A stretch of DNA of 64,000 bases from Terfezia claveryi. Its lineage: Eukaryota > Ascomycota > Pezizomycetes > Pezizales > Pezizaceae. The DNA is taken from positions 62,001 through 126,000 of the forward strand of contig WHUX01000151.1 in assembly GCA_015179025.1 (NCBI GenBank), given 5' to 3'. Below are positions 22,940 through 34,079 of this stretch, one piece after another (the stretch's first letter is position 1; each line of letters opens with the position of its first letter). The position numbers and the translations under genes were made by a program. The notes beneath the pieces were generated by a model, which was not told the DNA's origin, did not search any database, and saw only the letters and a list, made by a program, of their open reading frames with translations.

Positions 22940-25626
22940 TCACTTTTTTAAATATCTATGCAAAGGCTCGATATTCGCCCTCCGGCTCAACCCAACTCTG
23001 AACTTGATGGGAGGCGGCTTTCCGCCATTGATCGGACTATGGGAGTTTTGCTTTACAGCCGATTTGGCAGGTTGTGGTGTTTCCGGTTGCTTCAGTGTTA
23101 GAATGGGTTCTCTTAGTACTGGCGTAGAAGGTGGTGACTTTTCCTTCCCTGTACCAATGCCTTGTTCTTTGGGAGTAGAAACGCGTGAGTCTGAAGGTCC
23201 ACCCACATCATGCTCATCAAGCTTCAAGTCGTCAACCCCTTCCTTCGCTCCAAAATCTTGGTCGTCGAGATGCTTTGTGCCCCCTTTACCATTCTTAATT
23301 TTCTGATTTCCCTTGCCGTGCTGGGTTTCCATGGTACCCGCCCTAGATGCTTTTTTCTTCGTGGCTGTCGTGGGCAAAAGGGAATCAGGTTTCCTGCTAC
23401 TTTCCTCATTACTGGCCGTATCACCGAGAATGAGGGTGGGGGGCTGTGGGGGTTGCTCATTGGCATCGGTAGCCTCAGCTTGTGATTTCTTCCGGCGTTT
23501 TGCCGGTGGCTTCCTTGTTTTAAATTTGGCTTCTGATTCCGCTGCCGGTAGATCATCTTCATCAAGCGTACTGTCCTCATCTAGGAACGTGCTTTTAGAA
23601 TTATATCGACCTGACCTCTTGCGATTGCTAGCCTTGGGTACTGGTTGTTTCGGTTTGGGAGAATCCGACACCTCAGAGAGAATATTTGTCTTTTGGCGTG
23701 TTATCTGATCATGTATTTTGTTAGGTCGGTTATCCAGTATTCGTTTGGGTACCACCCCTTCATCTAAGTCGCTTAGCGTGCTGTCATCATCAGAGGCTGC
23801 CACAACTCTCGGTTTCTTAGCTTCTTCCTGTAGCTCTGCTGGGCTGGTAGGCATAGTTAGATCGTTACTAGACTCTAATCCCATTTTCATTGGGGAAGGG
23901 CCCATGACTGTTTTGCCCCTTGCCTGCTTCAGCCTGACCCTCTTCCTTGAACAGGATTGGAAACTGCCCCCCCTATACCCATCCATATTTACGATGCCTT
24001 GACCGCTATCTTCTTCATCTTTATCTGTCTCCATATCCAGCAATTCCGCCAATGTCTTGCTTCTATTTCCTAGCTTGCTTTTCATCTTTCCCGTGCTACG
24101 AGTGTCAGAGAATAGTGAAATGTTTCCTGATTCTTTCACGTCTCGCGTAGACGTCTCTTTACTGGCCTTATGTTTTAAATCAAGGAACTCTTCATCTATA
24201 ATCATCGAGCCCATATCGGTTCCGGCCCCGACTGCAATGGATTCTACCATTTCTTGTGGACCAGATAGCAGCTGGAGTGATTTTACAGAAGGCGGCTCTT
24301 CCAAACCCTCATGTAGTAAACTATCCCGACCTTGAGATGTGGCGGTGGGCGAGAAGGCATCATATTTTTCTTTCTCTTCCTCTGACAATATCAATGAATC
24401 CCTAACTAGATCCACTTTGAACGGAGATAGTGGAGGGTTGTTGCGTAAAGGCGAGGTCCTAGCGGAGGTGCTGGTTCTCATCTTTGCAGTTGCCTTCAGT
24501 GTCATACTGTCCCTATCAAACTCAAATCCAGCTGCCAATTGTTTTAGCACAGTCGTTTTCCTCCCCTTTGGAAGCGCAGGCATCAGCTCCCAGTCATCGG
24601 TGTTGCTCCGAGTCTTCTTTCTCCCACTAGAAATGGGGGGGTCAATAATGACTTTCTTCTTGGCCTTACGAAAATTTCCCACAGGGCTGTAGTCGTCATC
24701 GTTTTCATCATCTCCATACACAACAGGCTGGAAGCCAGCGATACCATCGTCAATTGAAGTAACCACACAGGTTTTTGATCTTCTGCCGGTTGTAGATTTT
24801 CTGGGCGCCGCTTTCTTACAACCTTTCCGACCCTCTTTACCGCTCCAACCCTGTTCATCCTCTTCGCCAGATATCTTATGGGTTTCCCGGTCATCATTAC
24901 CAACGGGGTCTTGCCGTTTAGCTCTACTCGATTTTAATATTGAGGCAGACCTGTTTGCATTCCCCTTCGAGGCTAATGCTTTAGCCACCCCAGGGTCTTG
25001 ACTCAAAATATTAAACTCCCAAACGTCTTTCTCTGCCTCCTCGGATATACCATGTTCCTTCTCTTTCCTAATCTTCTCTAATCTTCCGTACATCGTCAAT
25101 CCCCTTTGAGGGGTTACCTTCGCTTTCCCAGTATTTTGCACCCAGGATGGTAAATTAGGGGGGGGATCAGACGAATCATCTTTCTTGGTTGGTTTATTAA
25201 ACATTGTATGCTCGTTTTCGAGAGACAGGCATGCTTCAGCATTTAAACCAAGGCCGCCGTCCTCTCCAGGTATCTCCGCTCGATTCTCATGTATAACAGC
25301 GTGGTCACTTGACAGACCAGAATGGGGTGCTGCATCATGATGTGGGCTTGGTGTTGCGGGCGAAGCGTCGGCCAGTAGGGCAGCGTGAGCAGAGGCAAGC
25401 TCTTGACGGATGACTTGTGATGTGAGTGAAGCTTGCATTTGTGTGTACTTAGTCAGATTGCCAAACGGTAGGGAGGCGCCCGTACGGTAGTACCATACAT
25501 ACCTGGGACACTATATCTTTTTCCACTCGAAGCTGGCGAGTCATGCATCGTGGCGTCTTGCACAGCAAATTGTGGAATATTAGACCCCGGAGATTGTATA
25601 CTCATTGCTGCTTCCAGAGCAGTCAT
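22940..25626 (-). CDS. Unrecognised basic, disordered, probably nuclear protein
   Basis: I do not recognise a named family. Two exons, 25503-25626 and 22940-25431, encode 871 residues in consistent phase. The N-terminus reads MTALEAAMSIQSPGSNIPQ and then HDSPASSGKRYSVP, continuing through the intron to SLTSQVIRQELASAHAALLA. The middle is highly charged and disordered, with several basic clusters that look like nuclear localisation signals (KKAAPRKSTTGRRSK; RKPPAKRRKKSQ) and acidic Ser-rich patches (DDDSTLSDLDEG). The C-terminus ends FRVGLSRRANIEPLHRYLKK, a compact basic tail that looks like the most constrained part. Composition suggests a chromatin-associated or DNA-binding protein, but that is inference. 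The frame is open upstream of the chosen ATG to a TAG near 25690, so the start could be another Met via an upstream exon. Confidence 0.75.
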
Positions 25627-26041
25627 ACGTCCTGCAGCTGCTGTTGATTGCAGAGCTGTCAGAGGGGTAGTTAAACCAACGTTTGATTCAAGCCCCTACT
25701 AGGACTATACAACCTCCATGGGCCTCCATCTCCATGACGCAAATCTCCATCCTGAACCAAGTACAACAAAACATGTAGCCATACTTCTGTAATTTCATAG
25801 CAGTACCATCTGCTACGGAACTTTTCATGATTTGGATCACCAAAAAAAGCATCCTTATACAATTATGTAACTGGTGCACGACGCGTTACTGTAAGAACTG
25901 GCTTGGCGCGATTCAAAGACCGTACTCACGTGATATTAATAGTTCGGATTTATACTACATTGAGACCCCCCGCCAAACGTACAAAGTACTACATTAATTT
26001 TGAATCAAGTAATAGGTACAAGGAGATAAATCATGACAGCA
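25627..26041. other. Intergenic gap, unrecognised gene-VPS11
   Basis: 415 bp between two minus-strand genes. It must contain the promoter of the unrecognised gene and the VPS11 3' UTR. Two overlapping short minus frames (25671-25879) show no conserved features. Nothing else is seen. Confidence 0.5.
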
Positions 26042-29000
26042 TCAACCTTCCACTGTTGGGGGTGAGACCATAACACCCCTTCCAAACCACTCACTAATTG
26101 TTGCGAACTTATCCTTCGAATCTGCAAGCGCCGCCTTAAAGAGGTCATGACGATCTGCTTGCTCATCTTGGGCTATAAATAGCTGTCAGCTTGACTTGCC
26201 CCAGGTTTTCTCGTGGATATAGTACTTACTCCTCCGGATCGCCCGAATGGTTTCCGTATTCGCCTGGCAGTTGGGACACTCAAAGTCCCCATTCACTTGG
26301 TTGAGACATCGCTGGTGAAAAGAATGTTTGCATAGGAAATGTACAATGGGCATGTCTAGCTGCATCCTACATGCCTGGCATCTCTGTGCCTGAAATGTAA
26401 CGGGCTTCGAGGCCAGATCTGCAATTTCCTTCCGCTTCGATTCTGTATCTGTCTTGTAGCTTTCGATGAGCCGCCGATTCTGGTGGCGGTGGTTAGCTGT
26501 TTCAGTACCCTGAAATAATTATGGCAACTTACAGCCTGTATTTCTTTCCGTTCTTTTTGGATTGTCTCACCAAGATACTTCTTCACCATTCCAACTGTGG
26601 CAACTGCATTTACACTCAAAGTCTGAACAACTTGTAATGGTTTCATAAGGCCCAGTTCATCTATCTTCTTCAGAACGTTTTTAAGCTCCTCTTCCCCTAC
26701 TTCGTTCAATACTTGTGCTGAGCTGGTAAAATAAGCCAGTGCTGCTGTGTATAACTGTGGTTCCTCTGGCCCGTATTTCCGCAGAGCTTCGAGCGCTCCT
26801 TTAGTATCCCCGGCAGAGGTACAGGAACGAAAAATATCAAACCGAAGACCCTGTTTTTCTCGGACTAGGACAGTTCCATCGCTGAAATTGGATAAATGGG
26901 AAAGCAGGAGGATGTTACTAGTATCTATCAGATTTTCTTTGCTTTGGATGATTTTCTTCGCTTTAGCCTCCCAATTTTCTCTCTCAGTAACCTCTGCCGC
27001 TCCTTTTGCGCGGCGAAGGTACATTTCAAACAACGTCGTATAGATGTCGATCTTGTCCACCTGCTTGAGTTCGTTTTCCATTTCCAAAAGGCTTTCCAAA
27101 AATTCGATAAATTCTCGAGGGTTCTCCACGAATGATGAAAATGCCGTCCTTGGTTGTGGGGGAATATACTCCGGTTCGTCTGTCTGAGATGCCATTGTGC
27201 TTGGTAGAGTAGAAACACTGATTGGCACTGTGGGAGCCTCTGCCTGTACTGGGAAAGTCGCAGCTTTGTATGGTATTTGGGGAAGGTAAGCTGTATACTG
27301 GGCCAAGCCTCCAGGACCAGTGTCTACAGGAGCGGTCTTGCTGGCCTCAGATTCCTCTGGTTGTTTCCTAGGTACAAATTTCCCTGTATAATATCTGACA
27401 AAAAATCTAGTGGTCTCCTGTGGAATATGCTTCAAAAGGAGCCTCGCGTACTTCATCAGATTGGGATAGGCCTGTGACCCACTATTAGCATAGAAACCTT
27501 TTAGTATCAATTTCAAACCTACCCTGCCTGGTTCCAAACTGCTCAAATAGTCGAGCGCGTCACTATACTTTTCCAGGTTCTCCACCAGGATACTAACTAC
27601 AATACTGTCTTCTCCAGCCTTTTTGGCCAGATATACAGCTTGCTCAAAGTAACCTCCTTGACGGCAGACGTCAATCACCGTGTCAACATCGAATCGAGTC
27701 TCTCCCTTTGTTCCGTCAGTAGACTTGATGAATTTCTCCAATTTTTCCACGTCTCGGCCCTTTGCATAACAGTTAACCAATAAAGTAGTATGGTCCACTC
27801 CCGCACCTCCTCTTTTGTGCAGCTCTTCAAGGTATTCAATAAGATTGCCGATTCTCTGTGTGTCGAGGAACTTTCTAATTACCCCGCTCACTTCTCCACC
27901 ATCGGTAAACGTTGACCCAAGCCCTGTACTTGCGCTGGGTTCATCGCCCAGTGCTTTGATATACCACTGCATTGCCCCGTCGAAATCTTGCTTCGCATAT
28001 AAATAATCTGCGTACTTTCGGAAAATGGAGTTCAATCGTTGTGGCTCTATAGATGGTGACTTAGAAGCTAGAGAAATTGCGAGAAGGTATAAATTGCGGG
28101 CATAGAGCAGGTTGAGCTTTGCAGTCAGGTCCTTTTCTTGATAACGCCAGAGCTATTCCATCATTAGTGAGGGCTTACTTCAAGCTCGACGGGATATTAC
28201 CTTTCCATCTAACCCAAGAACCCATAAGAAGTCACCTAGTTCAAATACTCCCCGAACCCCTCCTGCACCACTGCTGCCGACAACCACTTCCTGAGCTGCA
28301 ATGTATTTGCCCTCAGTATCAACTATCGTAAATCTAGTGACATCCCAGTCCACTAACTCTCCACGATTAGCACCAATCGCCCCGCCAACCATTTTCTTAA
28401 GGGCACCTCCGATGGATCCTCCAGTCCCACTGGTTGGAGTAGATTGAGGAGGAGATACAAGTGTCACATAATTCTTGTATATGTAAACCCCGCTTTTGGC
28501 TCCCTCATAAGCATAGCATCCTCCTTTTCCCCCTGTTGAAGAATAAAAGTATATAGCATCATCTCTGACGACAACGACTTCCCCCATACTAATACTAGTA
28601 GCCTCCTTGGTCGGGACCCCCATCATACAGCCAACTCCGACCCCTCCTTGCGCATCCACTACTCTTACATCATTCTGGCTCCCGCCAACAGCCCCGCCAC
28701 CAATCCCAAGACGTGCACCCATGATTCCAGATGACCCATCGATGTGCATGCACAGTAGCCTGGTAGTTGTTGATATCCAGAGTCTTGTTTCCCCCTCTGT
28801 AGTAGGGTTGTGAAAAGCGTGGTGAGGCCCAGACGGTCCTCCAGAAAAGGAAAGGTTTGTGATTGGTTCATCAGAGCTAAAGACAATCCGCTGCTTTGCA
28901 CCTCTGTCGTGAATGAGATCACCGCGGATGAGAGTCAAGCTTCCGTTTGCGAAAGCAACAGCAACAGGATTCAACGTCGAGTTGGGAATAGCCATTGCAG

Positions 29001-29582
29001 TGACCTAACAACCATATAAGCAAGATTGAATTGCTAATTTCACTCTCTTGCCTACCCACCGGGAACTTTTTCCTCCCATTCAGAATGGTAACAGTCGAAA
29101 GACATTTAGGTGCACTGGTCTTCTTATCCGTCTGATCTAATGCCCATACTTTCAGAATAGCCTCATTACCTAGATCTTCACCTATCGTAACCAATAAGGA
29201 AGTCCCTTCAACTTGTTGTAGATGACTAACCGCGCTGTGTTGCGAATAGGCGGCGAAAGTTCGGACAAGCTTGAATGAAGATGAGAGGATCTGAACATGC
29301 CCATCCCCTATCCCTAAAAAGAGATTCGAGAAGGAAGAGGCGATACTTCGAATATCCCCCTGCATGAAGCTGTCAGTCCCTGTAGCTAAAAATTAATGGA
29401 GCTATCGCGATAAGAGGTGCAGACCTCAAAGATCCTCGGATTTTCGTCATGGGGGTTGACACGGGTGACATTGAAGAAAGGAAATGATTTCCACTGAATA
29501 GTAGCTTGAGTCAGTATTCTTATTCATTTCCAAATAGGGGCCTGATGTCGTGTCGAAAGAAACTCACTGATGCCAGAGCCAT
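26042..29582 (-). CDS. VPS11: VPS11/PEP5, RING-H2 core subunit of HOPS and CORVET
   Basis: Vps11/Pep5, shared core subunit of the HOPS and CORVET tethers for endosome-vacuole fusion. Seven exons: 29568-29582, 29425-29493, 29060-29359, 28201-29004, 26533-28152, 26230-26479 and 26042-26172, all in phase, giving 1062 residues. The N-terminus is MALAS, then WKSFPFFNVTRVNPHDENPR and GDIRSIASSFSNLFLGIGDG of the beta-propeller. The helical region includes QEKDLTAKLNLLYARNLYLL, FRKYADYLYAKQDFDGAMQW and YLEELHKRGGAGVDHTTLLV. The RING-H2 lies at about residues 970-1006, with CQACRMQLDMPIVHFLCKHS, FHQRCL and ECPNC all present. The tail reads ISEWFGRGVMVSPPTVEG. The 15-nt first exon is supported by the conserved MALA-S-WK junction. 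It sits about 11 kb from another HOPS subunit, VPS39. Confidence 0.96.
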
Positions 29583-30949
29583 GATGTTTCGTTGGACTAA
29601 CCAGAGGAGAGCCAAGTTGTTCCTTGGCAAAGAACTTGAAGCAGTTGTTTTGTTCGCTTACATAACGACTACGTATGTTACTTACGATATATCCTCCGTT
29701 GCTAGCCGGTAGTAGTGTGTCGCGCTAGAAGTCCAGTCAACAGGCACCCGACAGGCGTGTGGCGAGACTGACCTTCAATTCAAAGCCAACAAAGAACCAA
29801 GCATACCCCAGACTCAATCCTCGAGACTTTGAAGGGCCAAATCAAGGCGAACACACGGCCCATAGGAATGTTGGAACCGGAAGCGAGATCTCGGGTGCTT
29901 GGTACCGGTAGTTGTCCTAATACCTAGAACACCTATTTTTAACAATAAAACACAAACAAAAACGACATAAGTGTACCTTAAGGTTCAATGTCCTAGATGT
30001 TACTTCATTAAGCTACTGGTAGGGGTATTGTGCTTGACGATGAGTCAGTTTCAGTAATAGAATACGGTTAAATTCAGGGTAATGGTTCAGACGCTACCTG
30101 GGCATGCGGGGAAGAGACCAGGTGTAAGACGATTTGACTCAGTGGTCTCTTGTAAGGAATATTCGCATAGCTCCACAAAGTCTTAAGTTTGGTTGTTTTC
30201 CGTGCTAGATGGAAAAAAGTTTCATACCCCCCTCTGCATAAAGAGGCCCAAATGCTACTGTACATATTTGGTGATTTTATATAAGATATTTGTGCATGCT
30301 TATGCAGGGTATGAAACTTTTTGCCACCTAGCTGCACCTATAACCACAAGCGAGCCTGGGACGTTTAGTCTAAAGCATGTATAATTAAGAAATCTAACGG
30401 ACATGTGCAGGTGTGCCCTTGTCGATTTCTGAGACTTCATTTTTAATCACGTGAGTGGCCAAGTTGCTACCATGGAATGGCAACACCCAAATTCACGATC
30501 TACCCAAGGCTCTATCGCCAGATTTCGGGGTACTTGAGAGTAGTTATCATACTGGAGCTTTGGCATAGCACGGCGTTTCGCAGGTTTTCGTACGGGTACT
30601 TAGTTCGAAGAAAAGGAGTAGCTATCATATCTATTATCTATATCTATTATCTATATACATGATAAACAATATGGAAATCTACAATGAGTACATATATACC
30701 GTGTACAAGAAGTACAACCTATTGCTTTGCAGGATCGAATTTGTTATGAAGAAACACCATGCACAACGCAAGCCCCAAGTATTTAACTACTGTTGAAACT
30801 TTCCGTAGTCAGATCTAATGTTGGAAGTCAATGGAAGCTCGCTAAAGGATGGAAAGATTGGTCGAAAGGTGTTTTGTTGAGGAGTAGACCGGCAAGCCAT
30901 TCTTCATCTGGACCATATTGTTGGGAGGAAGTTGGTGCAGATATGCTGA
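29583..30949. other. Gap upstream of VPS11 leading into the mobile-element island
   Basis: About 1.4 kb without a supported gene. The 5' part is the VPS11 promoter. The motif TTCAGGGTAA lies at 30073-30082. A MITE occupies 30208-30328. A segment at about 30580-30615 reads GGTACTTAGTTCGAAG and recurs at 33329. Short frames here have no protein signature. Confidence 0.5.
30208..30328. mobile_element. MITE family B (TA target site), 121 bp
   Basis: Terminal inverted repeats of about 30 bp. The left end is GATGGAAAAAAGTTTCATAC and the complement of the right end is GGTGGCAAAAAGTTTCATAC. TA lies immediately outside both ends (30206-30207 and 30329-30330). No coding capacity. The short length and TA duplication indicate a non-autonomous Tc1/mariner-type element, distinct in sequence from family A. 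Confidence 0.75.
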
Positions 30950-31399
30950 TTAAGCTTGGAGCTTAATGTTGTGGCTTGTGAGGGCTTCAAGGAGCTCTAG
31001 TTGTACTTGATCCCTCATTTGGCCCAGTAATTGGTCTGCGATGACCGATGAAATGGTGCTTCCATTGGATGTTGGGTTGAGCGGATGGCCGTATTGGTGA
31101 TTCTTATGTTGCATTAAAGAGCTACGAGGGTGTTGTGCCAGACTAATTAAAGAGTGCTGTTGAGGAGATGTCCCCGTTAGGATGTTGGAATATATTGGGG
31201 GAAAGAGGACCTGTCGGTGCATGTTGGAATAGTGTAGAAGAGGCTCTCGGAGATGAATGAGTAGTTGATTGATATTGTTCCGGCGGATGAATATTGTCGA
31301 CCTTTGATATGACATCCTCCACCTCAGCCGTGCCAACACTACCTCAGCCAATATCTCTTCATTCCAGTTCTTGACAAGCCCATGCAAGTGGTCTGAACT
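30950..31399 (-). pseudogene. In-frame continuation of the piggyBac transposase beyond a TGA
   Basis: Immediately after the transposase stop (TGA at 31400-31402), the same reading frame continues for about 148 codons to a TAA at 30950. It begins SSDHLHGLVKNWNEEILAEV and ends LLEALTSHNIKLQA. A random frame would rarely stay open this long, so the stop is plausibly a nonsense mutation and this the original C-terminal tail, His/Gln-rich with no cysteine finger. An alternative is that the TGA is the native end and the open frame is luck. Confidence 0.5.
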
Positions 31400-32866
31400 T
31401 CAAGCCACTGGCATAGTACTCCATAATGCCTCGGCTACCTCAAGCCTAAACTGCTTGTGCAATACAGAAGGATTATACACACGATACAGGATATAGCTGT
31501 TCACAAGTGTCGTATCCAATAGCCAGTAAAAGTGTGGCAGCCATGAATGACGACTTGCTAGCTCTGTATAGTAGTATGGTCGCAACTGATCAAACCCACC
31601 CATGTTCATAAGAGGGATTGTAAGCAGCTTGCGCACATCAGTACCAAATACCTGACGAACAGCAGGAATACTTTTTTTAGGTCTTTTCCGATTTGTAACT
31701 ACACCATCATTAAAGTCATGAATTGTAGTCATAAGGAAACCACCAGCATTATCCTGCCATCGTGCACACAAGACATTATCTCTGGGAACAGAGGCTAAGT
31801 CACCCCGCTCAAAGTCCTTACTCTTATCATCATATGCTTGTAGTTCAATTGGAAGCTGAGCTTTGCGTGCAGTACCACAAGCACCAATACCTAACTCTCG
31901 AAGAGTTGCAAATAATGCAGTATTGCTAAAGAAACTGTCAAAATATATGCTATATTGGCACTTGTGGTATGGCAACAGCTTTGCCAACCGTAAGCATATT
32001 ATGGATGTTGGAGTAAGATCCCGGGAAATTGGGGGAGGCATTGGCGGAGGCATGGTGGCGTCGGAGGCAGCTGTGGCATTGGCGGCGGAGGCAGCGGATG
32101 GCAGCGGAAGCATTCCAATAGTGCCCGAAGGTCCATCAACTCTAGAGTAGAATTCAAAGCCATATGTATAGCCATGATCACATATGGCATATATCTTATA
32201 CTCCTCGTTAATTGACTTATTCGGCATCCTTAATGAGTGCTTTGAGCGCCCTGTAAACCGTACCATCATCTCATCAATTGAGCAGCTGCTTGATGGCATA
32301 TATGCTGATCTGAAGGAATTTGCTAGCATAGATGCTACTGGTTCAAGCTTCTCATGCCATGCTGGCGATGCTGGTAATGCTGGTGCTAGTGCTGTTACTG
32401 GCAGCGATATGTGGATATATCGCTGAATTTGCTGAAAGCGGGACAATCCCATTGCATCCATAGGCTTCTGCCGTGTTATTTCTTCCCAATAGTCCTCAAC
32501 ACTTGGGCACCCAACAATGCCCATATAGATAACAAGCCCTATCCATATTTTTAGGTCCCTAACATCGACTGGTTCCCATCCTCGCTCACTAGACCCGCTA
32601 TGTTTGGAGGTTTGATATGTATTGGTGCCATCACGAAGAACCTCCCAAATCTTCAAGTCGAAAAAGTAGCTAAAGCACTCGATTGGGGAAGTCGGCTGCT
32701 GTGGAAGTAGTGATTTTGCATCATACTCGTGACGCTCTAATGGTGTGTACTCTTCCGGTAGTATTGGTGTGTACACTTCCGGTACCGGTACATTAGGGTC
32801 CAAAGACTTGCGTTTTGGAGGACCCTTTGGAGGTCCATTTGGAGGACACTTGCGTTTTGGAGGCAT
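31400..32866 (-). mobile_element. piggyBac-type transposase (DDE_Tnp_1_7), 488 aa
   Basis: Cut-and-paste transposase of the piggyBac superfamily, encoded in one uninterrupted frame. The three catalytic aspartates are visible: D198 in SIDEMMVRFTGRS, D310 in YSIYFDSFFSNTALFATLRE and D426 in NMGGFDQLRPYYYTELASRH. The usual flanking motifs ELGIGACGTARK and FYWLLDTTLVNSYILY are also present. The N-terminus is a Lys/Pro repeat (MPPKRKCPPNGPPKGPPKRK). A Ser/Ala/Pro-rich insert at about residues 251-283, between D198 and D310, looks like a low-complexity expansion. The C-terminal cysteine-rich finger of classical piggyBac is missing. Whether the enzyme is active depends on the in-frame stop at 31400. 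I could not identify the expected TTAA-flanked terminal repeats. Flanking MITEs use TA rather than TTAA targets and so are not its direct derivatives. Confidence 0.92.
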
Positions 32867-33119
32867 GGTTGTATGTGTGTTTGTGGACGCGGTATGTATT
32901 AGGCAAGGCAGTACACTATGTATCTAAAAAAACTGGCAATGTGATCATAACATAACCTATATATATGTATTTCATCAGTCTCGATCAGACCCTATTCACA
33001 TCACCATACGAGAGGCCAGTGCCCGCCAACTGTTGGTGTTGTTACTGCTTCTGGCCTAGTTGCTGCCGCAATGCAAGTTGTGCATGTCTATTACCGGGCA
33101 TGGCTGCAGTTTTCTGGTA

Positions 33120-33330
33120 CCGCATCCACTGGTGTACACTATAACGGTCCTTGTCAGTTTAAAGACAAGGGTCGAGCTTATACAGTAAAGGTGATATCCA
33201 AGCGCAATGGTAACACGCTCACTGAGGTATGATATAACGGTCCCCAGTTTATTGAAAAGTGCACTAATGCTACCTATGTCTTTAAACAACCAGACTACTG
33301 ACAAGGATCGTTATACACCAGTGGATGCGG
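33120..33330. mobile_element. MITE family A, copy 2 (TA target site)
   Basis: A 211-bp relative of the element at 15653. It starts CCGCATCCACTGGTGTACAC and ends with the near complement ATACACCAGTGGATGCGG. TA flanks both ends (33118-33119 and 33331-33332). Shared internal blocks include CCTTGTCAGTTTAAAGACAA and GTCGAGCTTATACAG. The longer centre contains CCCCAGTTTATTGAAAAGTG, absent from copy 1. Non-coding. Confidence 0.8.
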
Positions 33331-33844
33331 TACTTAGTTCGAAGGAAAGTAAAAAGAACATCACTGTTCTCACCTTCACCCTATTCAGGTCTATGGCACA
33401 GACATCTCTCCTAACTGAGGCTGCTACACATTGGCACTTGTAGTCACAACAACCATCCTCAACCTCTCCAACAGTTACCGCCATGAAAATCACTGATACA
33501 TAACTAACTGCGTTACCGCCGAAGTAACGTATAACGTAGTCGACGGGATACCAGCGCCGATAATGAACTAAGCCTATATTAGCTCTAACCTGTGGCGTTA
33601 GGGGTAGTCTGGTTGGCACGTTAGGGGCCAGAATAATTTCAAGTTGACAAATTGAAGCTTAGTGCCCCTTACAGCAACCGACTTTATTTGTGTAACACCT
33701 ACCGGGTGACCCTTACAGTACCTATCGGCTCGCTTCCCAGGCTGGCTCGCTACCAGTCGACTACGTTAAGTTACCAACAGACTAGTCTGGTTGGCACAAG
33801 CCCCTCGTAGAGGCCAACAGACTAGGTACAGTTATAACTAACTA

Positions 33845-33980
33845 TCCTTGTCAGTTTAAAGCATAGGATGGCTGAGGTTGTTAAATTCTTCAGTGACAAT
33901 TGCGCTCGGATATCACACCTACATATGCATAAGCTCGACCTATGTCTTTAAGATCGTTATTCACCAGTTTCCCGCCACCC
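33845..33980. mobile_element. Decayed remnant of MITE family A
   Basis: Partial similarity to the two better copies. CTATCCTTGTCAGTTTAAAG lies near the left, and ATAAGCTCGACCTATGTCTT then TAAGATCGTTATTCACCAGT near the right. The outer termini are lost, so borders are approximate. It lies in a repeat-rich stretch (33400-34080) in which GTCTGGTTGGCAC also occurs twice. Confidence 0.55.
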
Positions 33981-34079
33981 GAGTTCCGCCCCTATCAATA
34001 ATAGTTGAAATAACTTCTGGAAAAAAACATTTTCCGAAAATTAAATAAAATAATTCTATCAAAGGGACTACTTACCTCT

